A stretch of 64,000 bases of DNA from Cognaticolwellia aestuarii. Lineage in GTDB: Bacteria; Pseudomonadota; Gammaproteobacteria; Enterobacterales; Alteromonadaceae. The DNA is taken from positions 186,001 to 250,000 of the forward strand of contig NZ_MUZV01000006.1 of NCBI RefSeq assembly GCF_002000025.1, written 5' to 3'. Every line of letters starts with the position of its first letter. Position 1 is the stretch's first letter. Shown one piece after another: positions 56,614 through 64,000 of the stretch. The translations under genes were made by a program, and so were the position numbers. A model generated the notes under the pieces. It had not been told where the DNA came from. It saw only the letters and a list, made by a program, of their open reading frames with translations, and did not search any database.

Positions 56614-57549
56614 TTACTCTACTGATGCTAATGCTTTAGTTAATGACGTACTGTCATTAACAGATTGACAAACTATGCTCTTATCGATGCGTTTTAACAA
56701 ACCTTGCAATACTTTACCTGGGCCAGCTTCTATGGCTTGTTCAATGCCATTTTGAGCTAAAAACTGTATGGTTTCAGTCCAACGTACCGGACTATACAAT
56801 TGTTTAATTAATGCAATTTTAATCGCCTCAACTGAGGTCTCGATTGCTACATCAACATTATTAACTACCGGAATGTTAGGTGTATTAAAAGTAACATTAT
56901 TAAACTCTTCAGCCAGTTTTTCTGCTGCATCTTTCATTAACGCACAATGTGACGGTACACTGACCGGTAATGGCAATACCCGTTTTGCGCCTGCTTCTTT
57001 ACATAAAACACCCGCGCGTTCGACAGCAGCTTTATGCCCAGCAATAACCACTTGCCCTGGAGAATTAAAATTCACTGCTGAAACAACGTCACCGTTTTGT
57101 GCTTTTAAACAAGCTTCTATGATCATTTTATCATCTAGGCCAATGACTGCAGCCATAGCACCAACGCCTTCTGGTACTGATGCTTGCATAAATTCACCTC
57201 GTTTTTCGACTAACTTCACTGCATCAGCTAAAGAGAGTACATCGGCACAAACTAAGGCAGAATACTCACCTAAACTGTGCCCAGCTAACATTGCTGGTGT
57301 ATTAGCTGTTGATGCATGCCATAAGCGCCAAACAGCAACACTCGCCGTTAACAATGCTGGTTGTGTGAAATTTGTTTGGTTTAACTTTTCTACAGGCCCT
57401 TGTTGCACCAATTGCCACAAATCGTAACCTAGTGCTGCAGAGGCTTCTGAAAACGTAGCTTGCACAACTTCATGCTCAGAAAAGTCAGCTAACATAGCTA
57501 GAGATTGAGAGCCTTGACCGGGAAAGACAAACGCTAAATTTTTTTGCAT
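56614..57549 (-). CDS. fabD: Malonyl-CoA:ACP transacylase
   Basis: FabD loads malonate onto ACP. FVFPGQGSQSL opens the protein. The nucleophile Ser92 is in AGHSLGEYSAL, and the catalytic His is in VSVPSHCALM. Length 311, against 309 in E. coli. It is preceded by a 110-bp gap to plsX; in E. coli that interval contains fabH, which is absent here. Confidence 0.97.
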   Translation of the reverse strand: MQKNLAFVFPGQGSQSLAMLADFSEHEVVQATFSEASAALGYDLWQLVQQGPVEKLNQTNFTQPALLTASVAVWRLWHASTANTPAMLAGHSLGEYSALVCADVLSLADAVKLVEKRGEFMQASVPEGVGAMAAVIGLDDKMIIEACLKAQNGDVVSAVNFNSPGQVVIAGHKAAVERAGVLCKEAGAKRVLPLPVSVPSHCALMKDAAEKLAEEFNNVTFNTPNIPVVNNVDVAIETSVEAIKIALIKQLYSPVRWTETIQFLAQNGIEQAIEAGPGKVLQGLLKRIDKSIVCQSVNDSTSLTKALASVE

Positions 57550-57659
57550 TATTAGACCTAATTATATTAATTTTTAACTGTGACAGTGTAAAAGCACATT
57601 GTTCTACACCGCTTAAATTCATCAAGCTTAACCTTATAAACAATATGTCATTAATTAAC

Positions 57660-58688
57660 TTATTCTTTATGACATAAACTGTGTTCAAGCTTATCTTTAA
57701 TCTTTGTTGGTACTTGCCGTTCAACCTCGGTAACCGCTTCAACAATGGCAGTGTAAAACGCTGTCACGTTTGCATTACCATGGCTTTTCACCACAATACC
57801 GCGCAATCCTATCAAACTTGCACCGTTATACTGGTCGGGGTTCATAGGTTTAAACAGTTTTTTTATCGTACTTGACAACAATTTGCCGATAATTTGTGCT
57901 AAGAAGTGCTTTTTAATAATTTCTTGCAGTTGGGTATAAACCATTCTGGCTACACCTTCACAGGTTTTCAACGCAACATTACCCACAAAGCCATCACAAA
58001 CAATCACATCAGCTTTATTAGTGAAAATATCATTACCTTCAATGAAACCAATATAGTTAATATCATCATTCGCCAATAAATAACTGGCAGTTTGTTTAAT
58101 ATGATCGCTGCCCTTATTGTCTTCTTCTCCCATATTGAGCAAAGCAACTTTCGGATTTTCAATGCCATCAACTTCTTTTGCCATCACAGAACCCATAATG
58201 GCAAATTGATATAATACACTTGAGTCGCAAAAAACATTGGCACCTAAATCCAACATAAAAACATGTTGATTAGGTTTATTACTCGGTAAGGCTGAGATTA
58301 ATGCTGGACGTTCAACACCAGGCAATGTTTTCAGTACAAAATGAGCCATTGAGAAAAGCGCTCCGGTATTACCCGCGCTAACACAAGCTTGAGCTTGGCC
58401 ATCATGTACTAAATCTAAAGCTTTACGCATCGATGATTGCTTTTTATTACGCAAGGCAAAGATAGGTTTATCATCCATTTCAACAACCTGTGTTGTCGGG
58501 AAGACTGTTATTCTAGGATGTGGATAGAGTTGTTTTTTTGAAAGAGTATCAACAATGACATTTTCGTCACCGCATAGTAATAAATGAAGATCAGGGAAGT
58601 TTTCTACTGCAAGTATCGCAGCAGAGAGTGTTACATGGGGGCCTTGATCGCCCCCCATAACATCTAACGCTATGGTTAGATTAATCAA
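57660..58688 (-). CDS. plsX: Phosphate acyltransferase PlsX
   Basis: PlsX makes acyl-phosphate from acyl-ACP for phospholipid synthesis, at the cytosolic face of the membrane. IALDVMGGDQGPHVT near the N terminus and SAGNTGALF, then LDLGANVFCDSS, are family hallmarks. Length 342, against 356 in E. coli. It is 15 bp after rpmF. Confidence 0.96.
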   Translation of the reverse strand: MINLTIALDVMGGDQGPHVTLSAAILAVENFPDLHLLLCGDENVIVDTLSKKQLYPHPRITVFPTTQVVEMDDKPIFALRNKKQSSMRKALDLVHDGQAQACVSAGNTGALFSMAHFVLKTLPGVERPALISALPSNKPNQHVFMLDLGANVFCDSSVLYQFAIMGSVMAKEVDGIENPKVALLNMGEEDNKGSDHIKQTASYLLANDDINYIGFIEGNDIFTNKADVIVCDGFVGNVALKTCEGVARMVYTQLQEIIKKHFLAQIIGKLLSSTIKKLFKPMNPDQYNGASLIGLRGIVVKSHGNANVTAFYTAIVEAVTEVERQVPTKIKDKLEHSLCHKE

Positions 58689-58703
58689 GGTAATCGTTAC
58701 AGA

Positions 58704-58874
58704 TTACTTATTGATTACTTTAACACCTTTGTAAAAGCCATCAGCTGTTACATGGTGACGACGATGAGTTTCACCAGATACTGGATCTGTTGATAAATGC
58801 GTTGCCGTTACTGCGTCGTGTGAACGGCGCATGCCACGTCTTGAACGAGACTTTTTGCTCTTTTGAACTGCCAT
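58704..58874 (-). CDS. rpmF: 50S ribosomal protein L32
   Basis: A 56-residue basic protein that begins [20 protein letters not shown], the L32 signature of gammaproteobacteria, and ends [11 protein letters not shown]. There are no zinc-binding cysteines, so it is the zinc-free form. The start is ATG at 58874, preceded by AGGAG. It lies between yceD and plsX, the standard location. Confidence 0.97.
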   Translation of the reverse strand: MAVQKSKKSRSRRGMRRSHDAVTATHLSTDPVSGETHRRHHVTADGFYKGVKVINK

Positions 58875-58912
58875 TGCCTACTCCTAAAAATTCGGTTATT
58901 AGCTATAATTAA

Positions 58913-59425
58913 CTACTTAAGTTTTTTCAATACATCAAATGGATTCGGTTTCTCTAGCTCTTCCGGCAACTCGCCCCAAACACTATCAGATGGAGCCTGA
59001 CAATCTTTAATTGAGTGCCTTGGAATTAATGGAATCGCGAGTAATAACTCATCTTCCACTAATTCTCGCAGGTTAATCTCACCATTTTCATCTAATTCAA
59101 TTGCGTCATAATATGACGGCAATTCAGCTTCTGCTTCAACGTCTTTCACTGGACTAAAAGTAAAACTTACTTCTAAGGCCATTTCAAAACTTTCAGTACA
59201 ACGCTGACAAATTAATGCAACTGTTGCCGATGCAGTACCTGATATTTCTACCAAGCCTTGTTCATCCACAGCAAAATTAGCATTCACTTGGACTTGCTCA
59301 CATTGTGCATCACACACAGCAAGCAATCTGTTCATCCCAGATACTTCAAAGTATCCGTCACACACAAGCTTTCGCTGCGCGCTTCTAGATGGGTCTATCG
59401 TTATCGGGAGTTTAAGATTTTTCAT
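58913..59425 (-). CDS. yceD: YceD family protein (23S rRNA accumulation)
   Basis: YceD (DUF177, formerly G30K) is a small protein needed for normal 23S rRNA accumulation and linked to rpmF in nearly all bacteria. The pattern CQRCTESF for the metal-binding cysteines is visible near residue 75, and DEDELLLAIPLIP-like ELVEDELLLAIPLIPRHS is the C-terminal hallmark. Length 170. It is the first gene of the rpmF-plsX-fab operon and divergent from maf. Confidence 0.93.
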   Translation of the reverse strand: MKNLKLPITIDPSRSAQRKLVCDGYFEVSGMNRLLAVCDAQCEQVQVNANFAVDEQGLVEISGTASATVALICQRCTESFEMALEVSFTFSPVKDVEAEAELPSYYDAIELDENGEINLRELVEDELLLAIPLIPRHSIKDCQAPSDSVWGELPEELEKPNPFDVLKKLK

Positions 59426-59544
59426 AAGGCGCGCATAATAAAGTGCCTACCGGCCTGTGTCAAAAGAAAAATAACTAAATTTGTTTAAAAACTCAATATA
59501 GTCCATATATTAACAGCTATCTGTTTATATTTTGAGTTATATTA

Positions 59545-60141
59545 ATGAAAAAACTTGTTTTGGGCTCCACCTCACCTTTTCGTAAAGAAATTTTAGCTAA
59601 ACTTAATATTCCCTTTGACTGTGCCAAACCCAATATTGATGAAACTGCATTAGATCACGAATCACCAGTAGCGCTGGTTGAACGTTTAGCGATTGAAAAA
59701 GCAAAAGCTGTCGCCAGCGAATATCCAGATGCATTGATTATCGGTTCAGATCAAGTAGCCATGTGTGATGGCGAAATTTTAGGAAAGCCACATAATTTTG
59801 AAAATGCCGTTAAACAACTCGAGAAGTTTAGCAATAAAACCGTCGTCTTTTATACTGGCCTCTGTGTTTATGATAGCGGTTTAGATTTCACCACAGCTTT
59901 AATCGAACCTTTTCTTGTTCATTTTAAAACACTTTCCCGTGCTGAAATAGAAAATTACCTCCATGCTGAACAACCTTATAATTGTGCCGGTAGTTTTAAA
60001 AGCGAAGGTTTAGGTATTTGTTTGTTTGAAAAATTAGAAGGCAATGATCCGAATACCCTTATAGGCTTACCATTAATTAAACTGGTCGAACTTTTAAAAC
60101 AACATGGCCTAGATGTTTTAGCCGAGCAAAAGTGCTCATAA
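59545..60141 (+). CDS. Maf-like 7-methyl-GTP pyrophosphatase (YceF type)
   Basis: Maf proteins hydrolyse non-canonical nucleotides; YceF acts on 7-methyl-GTP. The N terminus LVLGSTSPFRKEIL, the catalytic ESPVALVERLAIEKAKAV, GSDQVAMCDGEILGKP, and the late CAGSFKSEGLGI all match YceF. Length 198, against 194 in E. coli. It is divergent from yceD, as in E. coli where yceF sits in the same block. A hairpin-rich stretch follows. Confidence 0.93.
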   Translation: MKKLVLGSTSPFRKEILAKLNIPFDCAKPNIDETALDHESPVALVERLAIEKAKAVASEYPDALIIGSDQVAMCDGEILGKPHNFENAVKQLEKFSNKTVVFYTGLCVYDSGLDFTTALIEPFLVHFKTLSRAEIENYLHAEQPYNCAGSFKSEGLGICLFEKLEGNDPNTLIGLPLIKLVELLKQHGLDVLAEQKCS

Positions 60142-60160
60142 TAAACATGTAATATAACTC

Positions 60161-60239
60161 GCTCTACTGCTCACTATTAAAATTAAATGCAATTCATAGC
60201 CAACTCACTGGCTATAATAAATTTAAATAGCAGTAGAGC
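60161..60239. repeat. Nested inverted-repeat element downstream of maf
   Basis: A perfect 11-bp outer repeat (GCTCTACTGCT and its complement, 60161-60171 and 60229-60239) encloses a 7-bp hairpin, ATAGCCA/TGGCTAT (60196-60202 and 60209-60215). It may be a small palindromic repeat element or a structured 3' UTR. The rest of 60142-60406 shows no gene. Confidence 0.55.
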
Positions 60240-60406
60240 TAACAATAAACTCTCAGCTAATCATGCTAATACTTTTATAAGCAATCTAAAGGCCATACTT
60301 AGGCGCTAACTCACTATCAACCAATATCATCCACAACGCTTTGCACTCAACGAAACATTATATTGTAATAAGCCAAAAACAGAATTGAGGCGAGTAATTA
60401 AAAGCC

Positions 60407-60859
60407 TTAAAAATCCCCCTTCGCTGCTTTACTATGTGAAGAATGCCTGACAAACCATTTTTGGTACGGTTGGTAGCAATCATATACCCAGTTAAATACT
60501 AACGTGTAGATAAGCATAAATACTAAAAAACCCGCCTCTAAAATAATGGCTGCTTGCCATGTTATCTTTAAAAACCAAGCCACTACTGGGATTGTTATGA
60601 CCACCATACCTAACTCAAAGCTTACAGCGTGCAAAATCCGTAGCTTTGCACCTCTTTGACTACGGTTATAACCTGCTAATTTATCGAATATCAAGTTATA
60701 AAGATAATTCCAAAGCATCGCAAATAAAGACAGGGCTATACCGACGATTGCCATTTTACCTGCATCAAAGCCACCAATCATTACCGATGTAGGTATAACA
60801 ATAAGAAGGGCTATGGCTTCAAAAAGAAGTGCTTGAAATACTCGTTCTACCGTTTTCAT
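60407..60859 (-). CDS. PACE efflux transporter (AceI/BTP family)
   Basis: The 150-residue protein has four membrane helices in two repeats, as in the proteobacterial antimicrobial compound efflux family (bacterial transmembrane pair). The conserved Glu14 (VFQALLFEA) in helix 1 matches the essential Glu15 of AceI, and a second FELGMVV motif appears near residue 82. Family members export chlorhexidine and other biocides, with short-chain diamines as likely natural substrates. It is divergent from a LysR gene, the arrangement seen for aceI/aceR. Confidence 0.88.
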   Translation of the reverse strand: MKTVERVFQALLFEAIALLIVIPTSVMIGGFDAGKMAIVGIALSLFAMLWNYLYNLIFDKLAGYNRSQRGAKLRILHAVSFELGMVVITIPVVAWFLKITWQAAIILEAGFLVFMLIYTLVFNWVYDCYQPYQKWFVRHSSHSKAAKGDF

Positions 60860-60945
60860 TATTAATGCTGCTATTAAATGACTATATTGTTATTTTCATC
60901 TATTATTAAGGCATTAAATAGTTAGTTAGTATCTTAAAAAACGAT

Positions 60946-61821
60946 ATGTTTAGTGTAGAACAATTACAAGCATTTGTAACAACTGTCGAAACAGGCTCCT
61001 TTTCGGCGGCTGCACGGCGTTTAAATAAAGCCCAGTCAGTCGTGAGCCAGCATATTATTAATTTAGAAATAGACTGTAACACGAAGCTTTTTCAGCGAGC
61101 TGGTCGTTACCCGCAATTAACAGATGCTGGTCATAAGTTACTGCCACAAGCTGTAGCCTTACTTAATCAACATCAGCGCTTAACAAGTTCTGCATTAGCA
61201 TTAAATGACCAAACACCAAAAGAAATTACGATTGCTCTTGATGAGGGGATCCCATTTAAACTTATTGCTAATACAATTTCACAGCTGCAAGTGAAATTCC
61301 CCAATGTATCGATCGAGTTTTTAAGTGCATCAAGTCTCGATATAATCGATATGTTAAAAAACGAAAAGCCGTTAACGGGTATAATTTTTAGTGAGTTAAC
61401 TATTCCCAGTTACTTAGACTATGAGTGTATCGGCTCGGTAAAGTTTGATTTATATATTGCTAAATCTCACCCTTTAGCTGAGCGAGCTTGTGAAAACATG
61501 GATGGATTAAGGCTGCATAAGCAGTTATTAATTCGTTCACGCAATACACGTTCAAGTAGCTTTCAATTAAAAATAAGCCCAGATATATGGTATGCGGATA
61601 ACTACTTTTTATTACTTGAGCTTGCAATACAAGGGCATGGTTGGTGTCTCTTACCCAATCATATCGCAAAAGAAGCGATAGAAAATGGCGAGTTAATAAA
61701 GCTGCCACTTGAATTTGAAGAAATGGGCTGGTTGGCTAACGTCGATGTATTACAACACCAACGGCACAGTAGCCTTGAAATTTTTAAAGTACTTAGAAAT
61801 TTATTGCGTAGCTCATTATAA
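60946..61821 (+). CDS. LysR family transcriptional regulator
   Basis: The 291-residue protein has an N-terminal winged helix-turn-helix (about residues 1-65, FVTTVETGSFSAAARRLNKAQSVVSQHI cited in part) and a periplasmic-binding-protein-like effector domain. It is divergent from the PACE pump with an 86-bp gap, so it probably controls it, as AceR does aceI in Acinetobacter. The ligand is unknown. The HTH sequence SFSAAARRLNKAQS is typical of the family. Confidence 0.88.
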   Translation: MFSVEQLQAFVTTVETGSFSAAARRLNKAQSVVSQHIINLEIDCNTKLFQRAGRYPQLTDAGHKLLPQAVALLNQHQRLTSSALALNDQTPKEITIALDEGIPFKLIANTISQLQVKFPNVSIEFLSASSLDIIDMLKNEKPLTGIIFSELTIPSYLDYECIGSVKFDLYIAKSHPLAERACENMDGLRLHKQLLIRSRNTRSSSFQLKISPDIWYADNYFLLLELAIQGHGWCLLPNHIAKEAIENGELIKLPLEFEEMGWLANVDVLQHQRHSSLEIFKVLRNLLRSSL

Positions 61822-62263
61822 TAGTTTTTTGCTGCTTTCGTTATACTGATTTGGTGCTTTCCCCTGCATACTCTTAGCCAATATTATCAGGCTTATCTGT
61901 ATTAAATGTCACTCAGTAACGGTAGCTCATAGTACTTATGCAACGCATTATCCCAACTCGGCTTAATTCGCTTTATAACCAGTTTATTCATCTTGTTATT
62001 AAATACATCACGTACAAGGTTTTTTAAGTAAAAGATGAATAAAAGTATAATGGGTCAGTTTAGCTGCTCACCAAAATAGTTTCGCTTACCCATTGCAAGT
62101 TATTGAAGTTGAGAGTTGCGCTTCTTATCGGCATTTAAATAACATTGTTGAGTAAAATAGCTTAACACGAAGTGAGCTTATTTATGTTATGCGCTTGAAT
62201 TATCAAGATAGCTACACCATAACTTAAACTATGATAATCATTTACTTTAAGTTTGCTTAAGCA
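61822..62263. other. 442-bp non-coding stretch
   Basis: No convincing gene or RNA was identified. On the minus strand a short ATG frame of 29 codons (61902-61991) continues an open stretch with coding-like composition (KPSWDNALHKYYELP), possibly a decayed gene end. A promoter for the next small gene should lie near its right end. Confidence 0.4.
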
Positions 62264-62551
62264 ATGTTTAAATTTATTTTCATTATAAGCATGTTATTAC
62301 CAACTGTCTCAGCACATGAGATACGGGTAAACGCGTTAAATGATTTAAATTTGATAGAAGTAAATCCGGCTGAAAGTTTAGCTGAAGTTGAACAAGCTGA
62401 TGATTTAGATTTTGATGATACTGCACTAATAGCGCAAAGCTGTTTTCAACTGCCAACTCACGGCTACATAATATTACCTTATTTTAGTTCTTCGTTTTTA
62501 AAAGCTCATCAGACGGGCTTTCGCTCTAGAGCCCCACCGAAATTTATCTAA
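62264..62551 (+). CDS. Small exported protein of unknown function
   Basis: I do not recognise this 95-residue protein. A signal peptide is clear (FKFIFIISMLLPTVSA, cleavage near residue 18). An acidic central part (VEQADDLDFDD) with one Cys (AQSCFQLP) and a C-terminal RSRAPPKF follow. The length and lack of other features leave its role open. It stands alone, downstream of a non-coding stretch and upstream of the CBS gene by 277 bp. No strong ribosome binding site stands before the ATG. Confidence 0.5.
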   Translation: MFKFIFIISMLLPTVSAHEIRVNALNDLNLIEVNPAESLAEVEQADDLDFDDTALIAQSCFQLPTHGYIILPYFSSSFLKAHQTGFRSRAPPKFI

Positions 62552-62828
62552 CTGCATTGTGCTTTCAATAACAATCAAGTTTTTGCTATTGAAAGATCGT
62601 TTACCCCTTTATTAAGTTAATAATATTTTAGGTAGCAAAGCCTAATGCAAGTTAAGTAGCATTGCCTAACCCTAACATAGTGTTCAAAGCTATTGGCTTT
62701 AGTAAAGCCTGATATATCACTATACGAAGTACTGTTAACTTATAAAGAATAAAGATTAAAAATAGTAACTGTGGATATCAAGCACATTTAAAAACGCTGA
62801 TTTCCCAGTGCAGATAACAGAGATAAAT

Positions 62829-63404
62829 ATGAAAAAATTAAAGCTAGTTAACTTAGCAGCGACAGACAACATTATATCACCAGAGCAATTTGAAGAAATT
62901 AATCTTAACTCTCCGGCAGCAGAAATCTTTACTGATTTTAAAATACATAAAGCACTGATGATTGACGGCGATACAATGGCGGTTACCGCGTTAGAGTTAA
63001 TGATAAAAACGCATGTTCGTATGAATATAGTCGTTGCTGAAAATGATGATTTTATTGGTATTATCAGCACCAATGAATTGTCTGAGCAAAACATTGTTGC
63101 CAAACTTTCAAAAGGTATTACCCGTGAAGACGTGTTGGTCAAAGACTTAATGATCCCAAAATCAGATTTTCATGCCTTCGATTATAATGAATTATTACAT
63201 GCATCAGTGGGCGATGTAGTCTCGACACTTGAAAACTATCAATTGCGTCATTGCTTAGTATTAGATCAAGAAAGTCATCATATTAGAGGGGTAATTTCAT
63301 CGAGTGATATAGCCAGGAAGCTGCATATCAATTTAGACCTAAATGTTAAGCAATCATTTGGTTCCGTTTATGATGTTGTTCATCAAAAAGCCAGTTCAAT
63401 GTAA
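62829..63404 (+). CDS. CBS-domain pair protein
   Basis: The 191-residue protein is mostly two CBS domains (about residues 34-95 and 105-175), with typical strands MNIVVAENDDFIGIIS and HCLVLDQESHHIRGVIS. CBS pairs bind adenine nucleotides and regulate partner enzymes or channels; alone in a protein, the partner is unknown. The open frame begins with GTG at 62808. I choose the ATG at 62829, which has GAGATAAAT upstream. Confidence 0.78.
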   Translation: MKKLKLVNLAATDNIISPEQFEEINLNSPAAEIFTDFKIHKALMIDGDTMAVTALELMIKTHVRMNIVVAENDDFIGIISTNELSEQNIVAKLSKGITREDVLVKDLMIPKSDFHAFDYNELLHASVGDVVSTLENYQLRHCLVLDQESHHIRGVISSSDIARKLHINLDLNVKQSFGSVYDVVHQKASSM

Positions 63405-63761
63405 CTAGTCAACAATACGGCCTAGCATTCACTAAGCAAGGCCATTGCATTGGCAGTAAAAATCCGACTGATTTTTACTTTACCTCATTAAAGAGCTAGC
63501 TGAGTTGCACAAAGTTATTTAAACCGCAATTAATACCGAGCCAATGTTTAACTAGCGTCAGTAAGCTAAAATGAATGTAACTTAAAGGAATCGAAAAACT
63601 TAAGGGTATTAAAACAACCAGCTTAATAATGAAGAAAGACTTTTATCCATTATCAAGCTGGTAAATTTCTCGTTTAACGCCTGTTTTATCTGACCAAGTT
63701 CTAAAGTTAACTATATAATTAAGTGATTAATTAACTAAAGCACTCAATACAAACATGTTTA
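63405..63761. other. Intergenic region between the CBS gene and rluC
   Basis: This 357-bp stretch holds two hairpins. One has a 10-bp stem AGTAAAAATC with its complement (63455-63464 and 63470-63479). The other has 15-bp arms matching at 14 positions (ACCAGCTTAATAATG at 63617-63631, complement at 63648-63662, 16-nt loop). They may end the convergent transcripts, though T-runs are weak. No gene was found. Confidence 0.5.
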
Positions 63762-64000
63762 TTAGACATCTGCTTTAGTTAATTTTTTCAAAACTTTTTC
63801 AAGCGATGGCTCTAGCGGTGCTTCGATTTTAATTCGCTCATTACTTAATGGATGAGTAAACTCAATACTAGCAGCATGAAGGAACAAACGTTTTAACCCT
63901 AGACTCTTCATCTCTACATCAAAGTCTTCATGACCGTATTTAGCATCACAGGCAATTGAGTGCCCCTTAGTTTGGCAATGTACGCGAATTTGATGGGTAC
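63762..64000 (-). CDS. rluC: 23S rRNA pseudouridine synthase RluC (C-terminal part)
   Basis: Only the last 78 residues are in the window; the gene continues past the right edge. The visible part starts THQIRVHCQTKGHSIACDAKYG, cited by its first residues (THQIRVH is the RluA/RluC family motif after the catalytic Asp), and includes RLFLHAASIEFTHPLSNE, which is typical of RluC. RluC modifies U955, U2504 and U2580 in 23S rRNA. In E. coli rluC is next to yceF/yceD; here 3.6 kb intervenes. Confidence 0.9.
   Translation of the reverse strand, partial: THQIRVHCQTKGHSIACDAKYGHEDFDVEMKSLGLKRLFLHAASIEFTHPLSNERIKIEAPLEPSLEKVLKKLTKADV

Noticed and set aside
56768-57427. 219-codon plus-strand frame opposite fabD
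   Set aside because: It is antisense to a clearly real fabD with all motifs, and its sequence has no recognisable domain. Long shadow frames are common opposite genes.
1-64000. tRNA, rRNA, CRISPR or prophage genes
   Set aside because: No cloverleaf-like segments, spaced repeats or phage modules were recognised anywhere in the window.

Overview
This window looks like a chromosomal segment of a marine gammaproteobacterium of the order Alteromonadales. It is most likely a member of the Colwelliaceae (Colwellia/Thalassotalea type). The DNA is AT-rich, the proteins resemble those of Colwellia and Shewanella relatives, and several gene orders are shared with Escherichia coli: yafS/gloB/mltD, msrC-proQ-prc, and the block rluC..maf/yceD-rpmF-plsX-fabD-fabG-acpP-fabF-pabC-mltG-tmk-holB-pilZ-tatD. 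I saw no rRNA or tRNA genes, no prophage and no CRISPR array. The genus is inferred from the proteins and gene order, not proven.

Region by region. 1-3.1 kb: small redox genes (AhpD-like protein, a membrane thioredoxin-like gene split by a miniature inverted-repeat element, an FrnE-type DsbA protein) and the Mn efflux gene mntP. 3.1-3.5 kb: a non-coding stretch with phased short tandem repeats and a perfect palindrome. 3.5-7 kb: queE and queC (divergent), then lysC, controlled by a lysine riboswitch and possibly a 41-codon leader ORF. 7-13.4 kb: elyC, a Nif3-like gene, yafS, gloB, mltD and an exported peptidase-C15-like protein that has no cysteine. 13.9-22.7 kb: asnB, an unknown coiled-coil membrane protein, pyrD, and the giant NAD-glutamate dehydrogenase.

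22.9-30 kb is a four-gene operon encoding an outer-membrane DUF1302 barrel, a DUF1329 protein, a YCF48 propeller and an MMPL/RND transporter. A sequence resembling the FadR operator lies upstream. This is the best candidate here for an envelope lipid-export machine that is not fully described. 30.2-38.5 kb: a DUF2835 gene, pepN, nhaC, and the prc/proQ/unknown/msrC cluster. 38.8-40.3 kb: an exported M28 peptidase.

40.3-47.5 kb is a complete 2-methylcitrate (propionate) operon, gntR-prpB-prpC-acnD-prpF. Three copies of the palindrome TGTCGACA lie in front of it at near-integral helical spacing. 47.7-49.3 kb: a fused SpmA/SpmB membrane protein and a long intergenic region that may encode a small RNA. 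49.3-60.1 kb is the DNA-replication, fatty-acid and ribosome-associated block, in which fabH is absent from its usual place between plsX and fabD. From 60.1 kb to the partial rluC at the right edge, about 3.6 kb of accessory DNA separates maf from rluC: a PACE efflux pump with a divergent LysR regulator, a small exported protein and a CBS-domain protein.
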